Origin: Larix kaempferi | Taxonomy: Eukaryota; Streptophyta; Pinopsida; Pinales; Pinaceae | DNA: 64,000 nucleotides | Assembly: GCA_027924585.1 (NCBI GenBank) | Contig: BSBM01001138.1 | Location: 9,534,001-9,598,000, forward strand | Direction: 5' to 3' | Shown here: in pieces, positions 22,251 through 34,959 of the stretch | How positions within the stretch are numbered: position 1 is the first letter of the stretch | How the letters are laid out: each line of letters starts with the position of its first letter | Program-made: the position numbers and the translations under genes | Notes under the pieces: model-generated | Databases searched by the model: none | What the model saw: only the letters and a program-made list of their open reading frames with translations | What the model was told of the DNA's origin: nothing

Positions 22251-25200
22251 TAATTTTAAAATTTAAAACAACTAAAACTAAAAAAATTGACAAGCAATTA
22301 TTAATTATTAAAATTAAAAAAAAACTAAAAACTTATTTTTAAAACTTAAAAAAACTTAAAAAATAGTAAGCAATTATAATTAATTAATAAAAAACCTTAA
22401 TTATAAATTATTAATAAAAAAATTAATTATTAATTATTAAAAATTAAAAAAAACTTTAAAAACTATGAAAAAGATTAAAAACTAAAACTTAATTTTTTTA
22501 TATATAATATCATCATTAATTATACAAAATAATTTATATAATATCATACATCAATTATACAAAAGATAACAAGATCGATTTTACAAAATATAACATAATC
22601 TTATTTTTACAAAACATAACATAACTTTATGGCAGGGATTAGCTGCTTTGCAGCTATTACTCTTATTAATATTAATCCTTATAGTATGTATGATACACAT
22701 GGTTAATTATAATAGATGATTGCAAATGTATTCATGCTATAACTTCGAAATGTGCATTGACCAAAGTCATATATGTGAAGCACCTTGAAAATTGTGTTAA
22801 GTGTTTATGGTATTAATGTTATTAATGAGAATTATATGACATATTCTCGGGATCTGTATTGACATTTGGGAGTTGTTCAATGATTATTTACTATTTATTG
22901 GTTATCAAGGTTTATGTAATTTTGGAAAAGAGACCTCTCACTTAACTTAGTTGTTGCACTTTAGTTGACTATATAAGTTATATATATGTGGAGATTAACA
23001 TGAAATTTAAATACTTAAAGGTGTGTATTTTGATGCAAAGTGATTTTTTTTGTTTCGAGCTCCATTGATTAATAATTAGACCTTGGGGTGTTTATCATTC
23101 TAGACCTATCATTGGGTGTGACTTTATCCTAACTATCTGAAACCTAACTTGTTTAAGAAGGGTGAAAGCTTCCAGACCATTTTTTGGGGGGAGAAATTGG
23201 ACCTATGTGGAATTGGAAGCTTATGTAGGAATTTGATATTTTTTGCATTAGCTTTGACGATTGTTATTATTATGATTTGCTTAGTAAGTGTCATGATCCT
23301 CCTCAGTGAGGATCATAACATAAAATGTGGTGCAGTTATGTACTGACCATTTGTGCTTTTTTTATTGGTAGATGAGGTAGGGAATAACGTATTATATGGT
23401 TCATAGCTATTTTACTTGTCCCTAGTTATATGTGGGAGAAAAATTGTTGGAGGTGCAACACACCATAACAATCAATCTACATTGTAGCTTGAGATCCCAA
23501 GTGTAGATTCACACCATAGCTCGTGGGGCATAGGTGTTGAGATGTAGTTTCAATCTACATTGTAGCCCAAAGATTGGAGGTGTAGATTCACATTGTAGTC
23601 CGTGGGTTGGAGGTGTTGATATTTCCCAATGGCCTCTCCACTATAATGAACATTGTGGCCCTGTGTATGTTCTATTTTGGGTGGTAACTTTGCCATTGAG
23701 TTGCTATGTGATATCTTGCCACTTATTTTTCAGGGTTAGTTGTTAATGTATCAAGAGAACCTAAGCTAGTGTTGAGTTTGAGGCCCCTGTCGAGGCTTAT
23801 TGTCAACATCTTTAGCAATACATATGTCTAGGAGGAAAAGCACAAATGAGTGCATATTCCTAGCAACTTGCTATATGGATTGATCAAAGGCCTAGTTCAC
23901 ATGACAAGGCGGACTTCATCAAGGCACATTTGACACAATTGAGTTCTAAATTATACTTTAGTTGGTTATTTACTTATTGCGTGATGTGACTTTCCCACTG
24001 GGTAAATGTGCACCATTACATATTGTTAAGTTGTATCATGTTCTAGAACCACATATTAGGCCCCAATAACTAGGTTGGTTAGGTTGTTACTATGCTAATT
24101 GATTGTTGTTTCGTGAGGATAGAGCTTGATACTTCAACTTATCGCTTTCAACTAAAACATGACAAAGAAAGATATATTTTTATTCATTGAAAGACCACTT
24201 CAAGGCATATAAGAAGCAAGTGTTTAGTCATTTGAAGATTCTAATGTCAAAACTAAATGTAGTTATAATTTAGGTTGGTATGGTAGTTCAAGGGAAAGGT
24301 TAAATATTATCAATTGTATGAGTGAAAATGCATCGACATTAAATAATTTATCTTTCTCTCTCTTTCACACACATTTGAAAGATGGTTGTGTTTGGTTGGC
24401 CCAAAGGCTCATAATTAGTGGTGACTAGGCGACACTTACATCCATAATTAAAGGATAAGAAATATCAACATGCAAGTTTGTATAATCTCGATAACTAGAT
24501 TGTTACATTCAATGCAACATATTGTAATTAATATTACACTAACCATGCAAGTGGGTATCCACCATGCAAATACAAGCAAGCCCAACATAATTTGAATCTA
24601 AGTCATTCTCATGACAACACTAACTTAATTAATATCATTATCTAGTCAACACTAACTTGATTAGTATCATTGTCAAGTCAACATATAAGTATCTTCACTC
24701 TCTAACTCAACTATGCATGCATGCTTTTATGAGCATCTTCACTCTCTAACTCAACTATGTATGCATGCTTTCATGACTTAGACATGGATATTTCCATATA
24801 AGTTTGTGAGAAGCAATAGATTTATGATTTTGAAATAATTTCAGCTTTTACATAAAAGCTAGTGCATATGTTTATCCCTCAAATATGTTATTTAATACCA
24901 TTCTTCATCTCATTGCCCCCACCTTTACGAGAACAAAACACCAATATGTTCTTTTATAAAATATTCAACAAGCCCCCCTCGTTTTCTTCTTTGTTATTTA
25001 AGTCTTTCAATAATTCAACGTGGAATGCTTTTTTGCTTTTTTGATACAAGTGAAGTCCATGCGAGATCCATCCAAGGCATTAACAATCTCAATTTTAAAT
25101 AAATAATTCTCAAATGCCCTATAACCCTTTCCTTGTAATTCCAGAGGACACGAGTACCTTTAGATTCATATTACATATTGGTAACATAGTTTTAAGTTGT

Positions 25201-25460
25201 TTCACCATGTGGATTTATTATTCGATTAGTATTTACCTTGAGAGACCTAGCTTATAAGCAAGAAGCTATCATTTATTTGTTCATATTTAAAGCAAAACCT
25301 ATAACAAAATGTTATAATTTCACAAACTTTCAAAAGTTGTGTGTAATTACGATTCTCACACTATTACATGATTTTATTCAAGTTGTTCCAAGTGATGGAA
25401 AGAATATTGTTGTTTTGATATTTCTAAACCTAAAGTAATAATAATAAAGTTGCTCTACGT
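22250..25460. other. Non-coding AT-rich stretch with small tandem duplications
   Basis: No gene is seen. Around 23472-23621 an approximately 80-bp unit (AATCTACATTGTAG...GTGTAGATTCACA...GGTGTTGA) occurs twice. Around 24688-24778 an approximately 50-bp unit (CATCTTCACTCTCTAACTCAACTATG) occurs twice. The 22250-22620 part is extremely A/T-rich with AAAACT-type runs. Confidence 0.5.
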
Positions 25461-26760
25461 GTTATGTAACGCACTGTTTTGATGTTTCTACCTGAACTAC
25501 TATTAGATGTTGTAATTGCTTGATTGTGATACTTCGTCGGTTTGACGACACTGTGGACATGTGGTTTTATTATTTTCCCAATATATATGAGCGTATGTAA
25601 TGTTAGTATAATTGTACGTAGTCATGTTAGATATATATCAAGTGTTAGTTATGCCTCAGATATGCAAGTTACTGAATGAGGGGTACGTGGACACCATTAC
25701 AGTTATATGTCGAATAAATGAATGTTATGCCGGTGCATGGTGAATAAATGAAATTATTGATGATATGTTATTATGAAATGTATGTGTACATGTTGAGGAT
25801 TTATGCACGATATTCTACAATGTATGTCAGAGACTAACTTACAGGTTAAAAGGCTAAGTAATAGCTGGATCCTACGAGGTGGGAGAGCCTCGGGGACATG
25901 GACTGCAAAAGATAAATGGTATGCGAGTGATGCATTATTTACTTACGCATGATTATTATGATGTATATTATGACATGGTTGGGGTAGGGTTTCAGGAAAC
26001 TCAACCTCCCAGATTGGTTGTACGATGAAAAACCGAGTACAGGTGTGCAAAGCAATTATTATGTCGGGTAGACGTAGTCCCTTGTTCCATTAGGGGGGTG
26101 GAGGATTTACCCACTGTTTATCTCCGAAACCTAGAGTCATGGAAAGGCCGTGCTAAGGCACGCTCCCTAAGGTATGTTATGATGACTAGTGGTTTCCTGC
26201 TGGTGAAGCTTGGTCGATGTAGTCGACACTTTCGCTTACGGGTTCTAACTGGAACTGGTCATGGCTTGACACTTCAGGGTAGTCTAGCAGAGGAAAGGAT
26301 AGGATGTGGAGGTTAGTTGTGATTTAGGTAGATAGGAGTAGTTTGAAGTCGGGAAGAAAACGTGATCTAACTATGTGTATTGAAAACCATTGATTGAGAA
26401 AGTGTCGTATTCTCTAATCTATGAATTGTCATAACTTAATAAGATTTCAGTTAGGTAAAAGATTGTACCTTGCAAACTATGTTTAAACCTGTGTCAGTAA
26501 ACAATAAGTTTTGTGATTATGATTGATGTGTGTGATTTATTACTGTTAGTGTACTTACGCAAGGCATGTAAGCAGTGGCTACGCTTACATAACTTGCCTA
26601 CATATTTATAAATTGCGTCAAATAAAATTGAACTAGAATGTTTAGGCATTAATTACATTATTACTACTTATCTAACTAGGAGATTAAATTAATACGTCAA
26701 GTTAGTAAATTTTGGTTTAAATAACTGAATAGGATAATAGAATGATTTAGGTGGTAATGA
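25461..26760. other. Non-coding, possibly LTR-derived
   Basis: The GC-richer tract 25850-26330 has the texture of an LTR, and the segment opens TGTAACGCAC at 25465. I could not find a matching end with a target duplication or a second copy, so no element is claimed. Confidence 0.3.
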
Positions 26761-26764
26761 AAGT

Positions 26765-27165
26765 CGATTAAGTAATAATGTTAATTATTGTCGATTAATG
26801 TTAAATAATATTGATTAATATTAGTCATGGTTGATTAATGTTAATAATGTTGATTAATGTTAAGTATTGTCGATTAATGTTAAGTAATATTGATTAATGT
26901 TAGTAATGGTTGATTAATGTTAAGTAGTGTCGATTAATGTTAAGTAATATTGATTAATGTTAGTCATGGTTGATTAATGTCGATAATGTTGATTGATGTT
27001 AATTGTTATCGAATAATCTTAGTAATGTTGATTCATGCTAGTCATGGTTGATTAATGTTAATAATGTTGATTAATGTTAAGTATTGTCGATTAATGTAAA
27101 GTAATATTGGTTAATGTTAGTCATGATTGATTAATGTTAATAATGTTGACAAATGTTAATAAGTG
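26765..27165. repeat. GATTAATGTTA minisatellite with higher-order pattern
   Basis: About 20 units of 19-20 bp built on the core GATTAATGTTA. The variable bases before and after the core (GTC, ATT, GGTT, GTT) recur in a fixed order, giving a higher-order unit near 78 bp that is repeated several times. Confidence 0.85.
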
Positions 27166-27169
27166 TAAA

Positions 27170-28355
27170 TAGTATAAGCTAGTTTAATTACCTCGTCATC
27201 ATAGTTTAATTGTGTTGATAATATCAATTAAAAATATTATTAACTGGATTCCTTAAAATTAACTAAGTGTTAATAATGACAGTTAATATTAATGAGACTA
27301 TTATTATCTTAAGTACTAATTGTTAAATAGTTGAATAATAAACTAAGGTATAATATGGTACTAGGTGGAAGAGTTTGATTAAATATTAGATAATATGATT
27401 TAACTAATATGATAATATATTGATAAAATTTATGTGTAAATAATAGGGATTGTGTGAAGGTCGGTTGAATTGTGGAATATACTTATTCACCGTACTTTAA
27501 ATATCTTTTACTAAATAACATTGTGATAAAGTAAGTTTTTGAATTAATTAAACAAATTGTAAAATAAATTATGAATTATGAATTATTAAATAAAATATTA
27601 TATTTTGAAATAATGAAGGAATATTAAAATAATTCAAGTTAATGTTTGCGTCCAAGGTTAAGGGCTCAAGGAATGACATTGTGGTCAAAACATTTAAGAT
27701 AGGGATAAGGGTATTAATGGTGGGAAAAGAGTCGACAAGGAAAATGGGGAATAAGGTCGAGAAGAAATGAGAAAGAAGGGGGCTTCTTCACCCTTGGTTA
27801 TTTGGGGAAATTTGAGCAGAGAGGATTTGGGAGAGCAGAAAAACATGGGGTTCTTGTTGGAGAATTTGCAGAGGGATAGAACTGTGGTTGGCTTGTACTT
27901 GGTTTGGGCTTGGGGGTCCAAAGGGGTACCTTTGGAGCTGGGTGGTCGGCGAGACCTCGCCAGTTGGCAGGGTGGCACACTTGTTTGGGCTGGTTGAGTT
28001 TCATAAGGTTTGGGGAAGGCTTTGTTGCAGAGCATACAACAAACAGGGCAACAAAGGGAGCAGCAACCGAAAAGGGGGATCTACGAGCTATTAAGAGGTA
28101 TTTCTCCTAAAGGTATAAAGATCATTCTACCCTTGTCTTATTTTATTTCAGGTTATGGAAACACAAATTATATGCTGTTACACCTGCACAAACATAAATG
28201 GTTAGAAGTAGATGAAACAGTAAATATATTTATTTCAAACCTGTAAATGGAAATGCAAATGTATATTTTTTTTTTACCGGCATGAAATTTAAACAAAACG
28301 GAAATGAAAACAGAAACAACATAGAAACAAGGAAACATTATGAAAACATAGTAAA
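27170..28355. other. Intergenic, no gene seen
   Basis: AT-rich to about 27650, then a G-rich tract (27700-28090) that is open in several frames only because of composition. No domain is recognisable. Confidence 0.4.
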
Positions 28356-29575
28356 ATGATTAGATTTATTCATAAACTTAGTAAATCTAGGACCAGGGTC
28401 CTACATGTTATATATGACCAAAAGAATATTGTTGTTTTTGACGATGAATTGTCGTACTTCGTATTTGATGTCGAAATTCAAACGGACCTGTCTAAACTTA
28501 AACTTGATGATGATAACTACGATGAAGAAAAGGTTGTTGCTTCTTCTTGTATTGCTGGGGATGTGACCCATTCCTTCTTTTTAGCTTCTTCCGATTCAGA
28601 AGAATATTCGACTGATCCATTTCTTACCGTGGTAACCGATGATTTACAAGCCGATTTTGGCGCTGTGCGGCCCTCACTCCTTTCCAGTTCCTGTTATCCA
28701 TTAATTGCTAAATTTGAAGAGAAATTTTGGTCATGTGGTGATTATGCTTCTTCCAATGGTTCCAATGGTCTGTTGAAGCTTCCGTTTAGTATAACTGATC
28801 TAGCATGCCGAGAATTTACAGAATTCGGCCATGGTAATGAAGCATTTTCAGACTATTTGCAGGTAACGTTAGTTCAAGAAATTAATGTTTCCGTTAATAA
28901 ATTCTCTTGTCGACACTAAAATACGAGAATCAGGAACTCGTAAGGCTTAAATCATTGATCATTAGGATTTATTTTCATTTACTGCAGAGACAGTTTCTGT
29001 TTTTTGTTAGAGTAAATTAAAATAACTAGCAATTCAAGCCAGTCTCATATTAATATTTGGGGAAGATTAAATTATTATTATTTTTAAGGGAGATTTGAAA
29101 TGAGTTTGAAATGAAACAAGAGGTGAAAAGCCAAGACTATATGCTTGAAATTTCAATTCATAATGCTTTTATTTCTTCTACTGATCTGCAGGACTATACA
29201 TGCACTGAGGATGAAGACGAGGATACATTTCAGAAATTTAAAGCAAGAGCGCGTAAGAAACCTCCATCGCAAAGTCATTTGTTGGACTGTATTGATACTC
29301 AATTGACCGACGCCATAAGAAAACAACGTCTTTTGATGGTTAACTGGATTATGGAGGCAAGAATTTTGCACAATTTAAATTGAATTGGAATTTTGAAAAA
29401 GTCCTTGGATGTTTCAATAATTAATTCGTAACTGCGCTTAGTATCAGCTTCAGTGAGAAACACTCTTCTTAAGAACGAATTTACTGGACAGATTCTTGTC
29501 TAAAGGGACTTTTAGACATGATACTCATATACAGGTCCTGGGTATCGCCTGCATGACACTTGCAATCAGAATACA
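28356..29575 (+). pseudogene. Cyclin-like gene remnant, possibly SDS type
   Basis: Exon 1 (28356-28862) encodes an acidic, Ser-rich leader ending SDYLQ. A clean GT-AG intron (28863-29191) joins it in phase to exon 2 (from 29192), which reads DYTCTEDEDEDTFQKF... and then LTDAIRKQRLLMVNWIMEA, the start of a cyclin box. Exon 2 appears to end at GAG/GCAAGA, so a GC-AG intron is possible. A third piece (about 29450-29573) gives ETLFL, then LDRFLSKGTFRHD, then VLGIACMTLAIRI, the cyclin-box core. A TGA stands directly before ETLFL and a TAG soon after IRI, and the rest of the box is missing. Cyclins activate CDKs. The MVNWI spelling and acidic leader recall SOLO DANCERS-type meiotic cyclins, which is only a suggestion. 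Confidence 0.6.
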
Positions 29576-29639
29576 TTAGGATCCTGGATATTTGCAGTTT
29601 TCTCAGACAAGACTTTGGACCTGCAGTGCATCGTGCCCA

Positions 29640-30625
29640 ATGCAATTACAAATTATAGATGTTGTTATTCCAGTTTCGGGAAGGAACGACCAAACAGAAT
29701 CGCCGAGCGTCCGAATGGATATAATGGGTACATCACTTTCAGAAGATGATCAACTGCATTCTCCATTACTCTGCTCCAAAGCGCCAAAGTCTGAGAAGGA
29801 AGAGGCTTTCTTAATAAGAATTACTATGGTAGTCTTCATTCTTGCTGTTTACGAGGAGACAATCAGCTGTCTTGAAAAATTGGCCGCCTTCTGGGCCACT
29901 GTAGTCCTCCTCCGAGACTTTGTAGTAAATTTAAAAACCTTAGATTTCTAGTTCGTTGCCATAATATTGTTCATGGAAGCTGTTCGCATATTCGGCCGAG
30001 GAAGCGAGCTCCAGTGGTTGCATATCAGTGACAAGCTGGTTAATAGCCATCTCTAGTGGCTGCATCTTAGTGACAAGGTTAATGGATATCTCAAACACAT
30101 GGTTAAAATGACTGCTCGGTTCACTTGGTAGATGCAAGTATTATCAGCTTTGGCATGCATTGTCTTGTCTACCTATGGTCTCTATGTCGGCTTTGACTAT
30201 AACAACAGTGAGAATAGAAATCTTGCTCTTTGTATTTTCTACTCTCTGTCCTTGGTAGACGCAATTCTCGTTCTCCTAGAGAAGATCTTCTCGGAGGCTT
30301 CTTTCGGAAGAGAACGCCCGAGAACATTATTCTGGTTTGTTAACATCAGGAATTTGCTCTCGTAGGGTGAAAGGAGAATTGAAAGAAGTAAAAGAAATGT
30401 GAAAACAATTTTCTCGATTACGCAATTCAGAATTTTGTGTCGATGATAAATAATCTCTCGGAGCATCAATGAAGGCGTTTTCGACGGCTTGAAGATTAAT
30501 TTTGCCTCATACAAGGCAGAGGTGTTACAAGCCAACAATTCTGGTGAACGGGAGGCAGGAACTGAACTCCTGTTGATGCTTGCCAACCACAAAAGCTTTT
30601 CAAAGAAGACGTTACTTTATAGAAA
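29640..30625 (+). pseudogene. Plant armadillo-type membrane protein pseudogene
   Basis: One frame runs the whole length, with stops at 29949, 30054, 30129, 30363, 30444 and 30447 and no frameshift. Segments in order: AVYEETISCLEKLAAFWATVVLL, FVAIILFMEAVRIFGRGSEL, a transmembrane pair (VLSALACIVLSTYGLYVG and ALCIFYSLSLVDAILVLLEK), and SRSINEGVFDGLKINFASYK followed by SGEREAGTELLLMLANH. This is the order of a plant family of uncharacterised proteins with N-terminal membrane helices and ARM repeats (pattern ALNIFY.L.L..A.LFL.EK, YSRS.NG..FDGLKM). The ARM region itself is absent. Some stops fall where Trp codons would be expected. It starts within 70 bases of the cyclin remnant on the same strand. 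Confidence 0.6.
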
Positions 30626-30644
30626 CATAGTACACCTGTACAAT

Positions 30645-30940
30645 TGTGGATTTTTTTATTTTTAAATTATTTTAATTTTTAATAATTAAAATCTCTCCTG
30701 CGGCGATTTATGTCTTATCACAGGTGTACTTCACCAATGAAAAAAAACAAATTTCATTTTAAAAAAATAGAATATATAATTTTCATTTTCAAGAAAATCA
30801 AAATAATAAGTATTTTTCTAAATATATTAGTAAACATTATAAAAATAAGATAAAAAATTCTAACTAATACCAAGTCAAATCTTTTTTACTTTCCAACGGA
30901 AAGTATATCCTGTCTTGGCAGGAACTAATAATATGTATTA
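30645..30940. repeat. Dispersed AT-rich repeat, copy 2 (uninterrupted)
   Basis: Matches 20725-20945 plus 22190-22250 in order and orientation. It abuts the ARM pseudogene. Short inverted repeats TACACCTGT (30629) and ACAGGTGTA (30719) lie near its start. Confidence 0.55.
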
Positions 30941-32190
30941 AGTAATTAAGTAACAAAGGGTCAAATTTCTTTTAAAAAATTTATTTTGATTTATTGTAAA
31001 TCTTTTTTAATGAATCAATTTTTTATATTATATTAACATGATATCAATAATATAATTAATAATAAAAATTTATTATAATTTAATTAATTATATATTTATA
31101 TGAATAATATAGTTTTTAATATATTTTCAATTAAAATATAACATTCAATACATAGCATTTATTAGGACCTACTTTGTGTTGTAGCTATATGTTATTTTGG
31201 AGAATCAAAGTATCACCATAATTACATAATCCACTCAATCATTACATAAAGGTTCATTCTTCCCAACCACCCAAGCTACATCCAATGGACACATACATAA
31301 TCTTTGTATTTCTATTTTTAATATGGAAATTTCATTATTTGTTAATAAATTTTCATTAATTAATATAAAGAATAAAAGTAATTAACATTCTTTTTCTTTT
31401 TTTCTCAAACTTTCTTTCTATATCTTATGGGAACTAAAATTTGGAAGTTTAAAATTTTAAAATCTTAAAAATTGTAGGGATTTTTAATGACCAACTCTAT
31501 TATGATTCATAGAGTTTTATGCAAATCATGGTCTTGGTGTCTCCCCTAGATTCAAGCTCCCATAGTTGCTCCAGTTTTGCTACAATTTCATATGTATTAT
31601 TTTGAAATCTTTGAATGGATTTCAATTGTGCAGCATTTAATGTTTATTTTATATTGATATGTTTTGTAGATCAAGTAACACATGGAGATTCCAGAATAAT
31701 CTTCCAATAAATGAATTCAATGTTTATATAAGTATTATAAATGCTATTTAAAAAAAAATCAACTATTATTATGATAAGTAAAATTAAGATTTAAACGTCA
31801 AATGAAAGACAATGTTAAAATTAGAACGTCATATAATTTTTTTTTTACGTGCAAGATAAGACGTCAAATTTCAACTTGGAACTCATGTACTCTAGTCTTT
31901 TATTTTTCTTTTAGTATAATGTAATATTATATATAATCATTTTATAAAATTATCTTATATTATTAATTTTATTTTATATGTATAGTAAATTTAGAGAATT
32001 AATTTTATTAATTAATCTTTAAATATAATAATATACAATAAATTACATTTTTATATTACTGATTTATTTTGTTTTATCCAAATAAAATTAATGAATTATA
32101 CAATACGAGTATTATATACATGATGATAATGATTAACGTCCACTGAGACCAACTTTGGTCCATCAGACCTTAAGCAGAGTATTACTTGGT
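30941..32190. other. AT-rich non-coding stretch
   Basis: Over 75% A/T by eye; no open frame with coding character, and no repeat structure beyond homopolymers. Confidence 0.5.
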
Positions 32191-32195
32191 TTGGT

Positions 32196-33815
32196 TTAAA
32201 ATTTTGTTCCTGTGTCAAAAATCTTGGCGAGAAGCATTCTGATCTCACTATAGTTTTGACAAGTTAGGAGGTTAGAAATGTTTATATTGTAGCAAATACT
32301 ATGAAAATAAGATATAATGTGGGTGTAAGCAGGGAACTCTAAGAGAAAGTGATTTTCATCATGAACGCTCATAGAGTCACAAAGATGGTAAACCCTTTCC
32401 ATCCACAGAGTTTTAGGAATAGAACAATGCCCAATTTCGCTATGGCTCACGAGAGTTCGTTTTAATCTTGGCTATATTAAATTTCTTCTTTGAACTAGTT
32501 ACTATCGAGAGATACTTTTGATCTTCAAAATTAGGGTTAATGACCTCCTTATAATATCTTAATTTTCTCTTAACTACTAAGTTTTCCTCGTAGCACAATT
32601 TCTCTTTAAACTTAGGAGTAATAATATTTTTGACATTATCGATTTTTTGCAAAGTGTCATTTTCATCAATACCCCAATGGTTTAACCCAGGCATGGTATC
32701 TTTACACCAACCCTACTTGAGGTGTAGTTGGGTTTGACTTGAGTTTAAAGCAATTTTAGGAAGTTTCTCGTTTCCCATGTTATTTATTTTGTGCTTGTAC
32801 ATCAGGTACCTGGTCATAGCCATTCTCTTGATGGGGAAAAGACACACTTCTACGAGGAGAATAGGATAAGGCGTATTGATTTTAATTTTGAGGTTATAAG
32901 TTATAAACCGCTTATGGATTTGCTCAATATCCCTCCAAGATTCTCTAAAAATGCTACACCCCCATACTTATAATGGGGATGACAAGAGTTTCAAAGAGGA
33001 ACTTCTTTTTATCCCACATGACCGGGTTGGATGATTTACAATTATTTTCAATACCAAAATAAGCTTTCCACTCTTCGTTAATCTTTTTCTCAATGCTATA
33101 GTTCCAATTGAGCTTGTGATGAATATCAATTCCAAGATATTTGTAAGAAGTCACTTCCTCCAATTTTATATTATCACAAATAAAATTGGCGTAGGTGTCT
33201 TTCCTAGATTTTATAATAATAACTTTTGTCTTGTCAGTGTTAACAATCATACCCATGTTAGAGCAGAAATATTTGAAAATTATTAATTGCTTATCGAGAT
33301 CATAGGAACACCTTGCCATAAGAACAATATCATCATCGTAAAACAGGAGGATGATAACTATCTCAACCAAGATCATGCTGATGCAACCTGCTTCTTCTAA
33401 ACACCATTCTAGTTTATCGATGTAAATACCAAAAAGGGTAGGGGAGAGGGGGCATCCTTGCTTAACCCCAATATTACAATTTATATCCGTTGACCACCCC
33501 TCATTATTCTTAAACTTGGCAATGACATTTTCGTATAACCTTATCGTGACAACTCTCAACTCAAAAGGAACCTTAAGCTCCTCTAGCCTATTCCACAGGT
33601 TATTTCTAGGCACCGTATCAAAAGATTTTCTAAAATCCACAAAGAAACAAAAAATGTCATAATTATTGTTAGGAAATTCCTCTGCAATGATCCTAAGCGT
33701 AACGAGGTGGTCCGTGGTTGAATGATGCCTTCTAAAAATTGCTTGGCCTTTAGCCTAGTTACCTTCTATTTCTAGCCATTCGTTGATCTTCTTTTCTAAG
33801 ATTAATACTGTATTT
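32196..33815 (-). pseudogene. Decayed LINE reverse transcriptase fragment
   Basis: The RT begins near 33815 (RRHHSTTDHLVTLRIIAEEF). The main open part (33640-32954) holds VDFRKSFDTVPRNNLWNRL, then VKQGCPLSPTLFGIYIDKL, the catalytic box (FYDDDIVLMA, in place of the usual YADDI) and the post-box VNTDKTKV and YLGIDI. Later parts are in other frames (32694-32440 and 32450-32196), the last with a Cys/His pattern (HLCDSM, ENHFLLEFPAYT) like the C-terminal end of LINE pol. Endonuclease and ORF1 are missing. This is a different lineage from the L1 elements at 36-41 kb. At least two frameshifts and several stops make it inactive. Confidence 0.8.
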
Positions 33816-34083
33816 TAATTTTTTGTAAGTTAGATGGGTCCTTATATTGCAATTATCCAAATGTATAGAAAATAGGGTCCTCTCATGGTAGAGAAAACAA
33901 ACCCAGACCAAGGTTTAAGGAGTCTAAAGGGCCCTCTCAGAGTTGAGAAAACAAACCCATCGTAAAAAATAACAGAGTTTTCCATCAGTTATTCAAGAAA
34001 CAAAAACTAAACATAAATGTAAACTAAATATTACTAGAGGTGCTTCGTTCTCCTACTGTCCACAGAACAAAACAAAAACATGT

Positions 34084-34630
34084 CTACGAGTCCAAACCCG
34101 TCTGTTCAACAGGAAGACCGGGATCCTTAGTGAGCTCCATGTCGAGTTGGTGAGCAATCAACTGTTGATTCTGGAGGATTTGTTTGAGCATTAGAACCAT
34201 CTCGTCTTGCTGTAAGAGAATCTCTGCTTGTTCTTCCCCTCTGTCAGCCAACGTCTTCCCGAGCACCGACTTCTGCAGCCAGTGATAGTCCAAGGTTCAT
34301 TGGTACAAGGTGGTGCATCCCCTTGTATTCCGAGGGTCTGGGATCAAGGCTTCAAATTCCTCTATGATTTCATTGTCAGGAAGGCAACCCCGCGAAACCT
34401 GAGCATCATCTTTGGCTTCCTTTATTTCCTCTTGAATTTTCGGTGGGATTTCCTCCCTGTAGCGTTGGGCTTTCCCTACCACTCCTCTCATAAATCTTAC
34501 CGGCGGGCCAGGAAAGGGGCTAGTCGGCTTCGATGTACGCCGAATGTAGGCACATTTTGTAGGCAACATTGCAACTATCAAACCAATGGACCAGTTTCGA
34601 GCGAACTTACTTGCACAAACCGGGAGGCTT
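34084..34630 (-). CDS. Unrecognised reading frame with C-terminal coiled coil
   Basis: One frame covers about 34620-34084 with a single TGA near 34296. Upstream it reads FARNWSIGLIVAMLPTKCAY, then a Pro-rich motif (SPFPGPPVRFMRG), a charged stretch (EEIPPKIQEEIKEAKDD), and after the stop a Gln/Leu-rich helix (EEQAEILLQQDEMVLMLKQI) that should form a coiled coil. It ends GLPVEQTGLDS with a stop. A separate open stretch at 34952-34629 on the same strand may be unrelated. Function is not known; it could be a 3' exon of a host gene or part of an element. Codon-level coding character looks genuine, but there is no family match. Confidence 0.35.
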
Positions 34631-34959
34631 AGGGTAGAGAGACGAGCGTATTCCCAGTGCCCAATGTATGAACTCCTGTGGCGTTTCCTATTGTGTTGTT
34701 CCCCCCATTATTAACTGTAACCATGAACACCAATGTACCATCACACTCATAGCCTACCATTGGAATAGACTGAGCGCACGTAGGAGCTCGCAGAGGGCCG
34801 GTTGCCCAACTCAGGGGATGATTTAAGGCTCCATGTGCGTTGTACTGGTTACATAGCCAAAGATGCATGGGAGTTCTGGGCTGGTGAGTGCCTTGCTTCG
34901 TGGCCATCGTCGATGGGCACGTGTCCAACTGCTTGGCCGACTGTCCTGTCAATGGGCCT

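Noticed and set aside
27694-28110. Overlapping open frames in a G-rich tract on both strands
   Set aside because: Open in five frames at once, explained by composition; no motif.
25465-28182. Possible 2.7-kb solo LTR (TGTAACGC to GTTACA)
   Set aside because: The end motifs fit, but flanking pentamers (TGTTA and CCTGC) differ and no second copy is seen.
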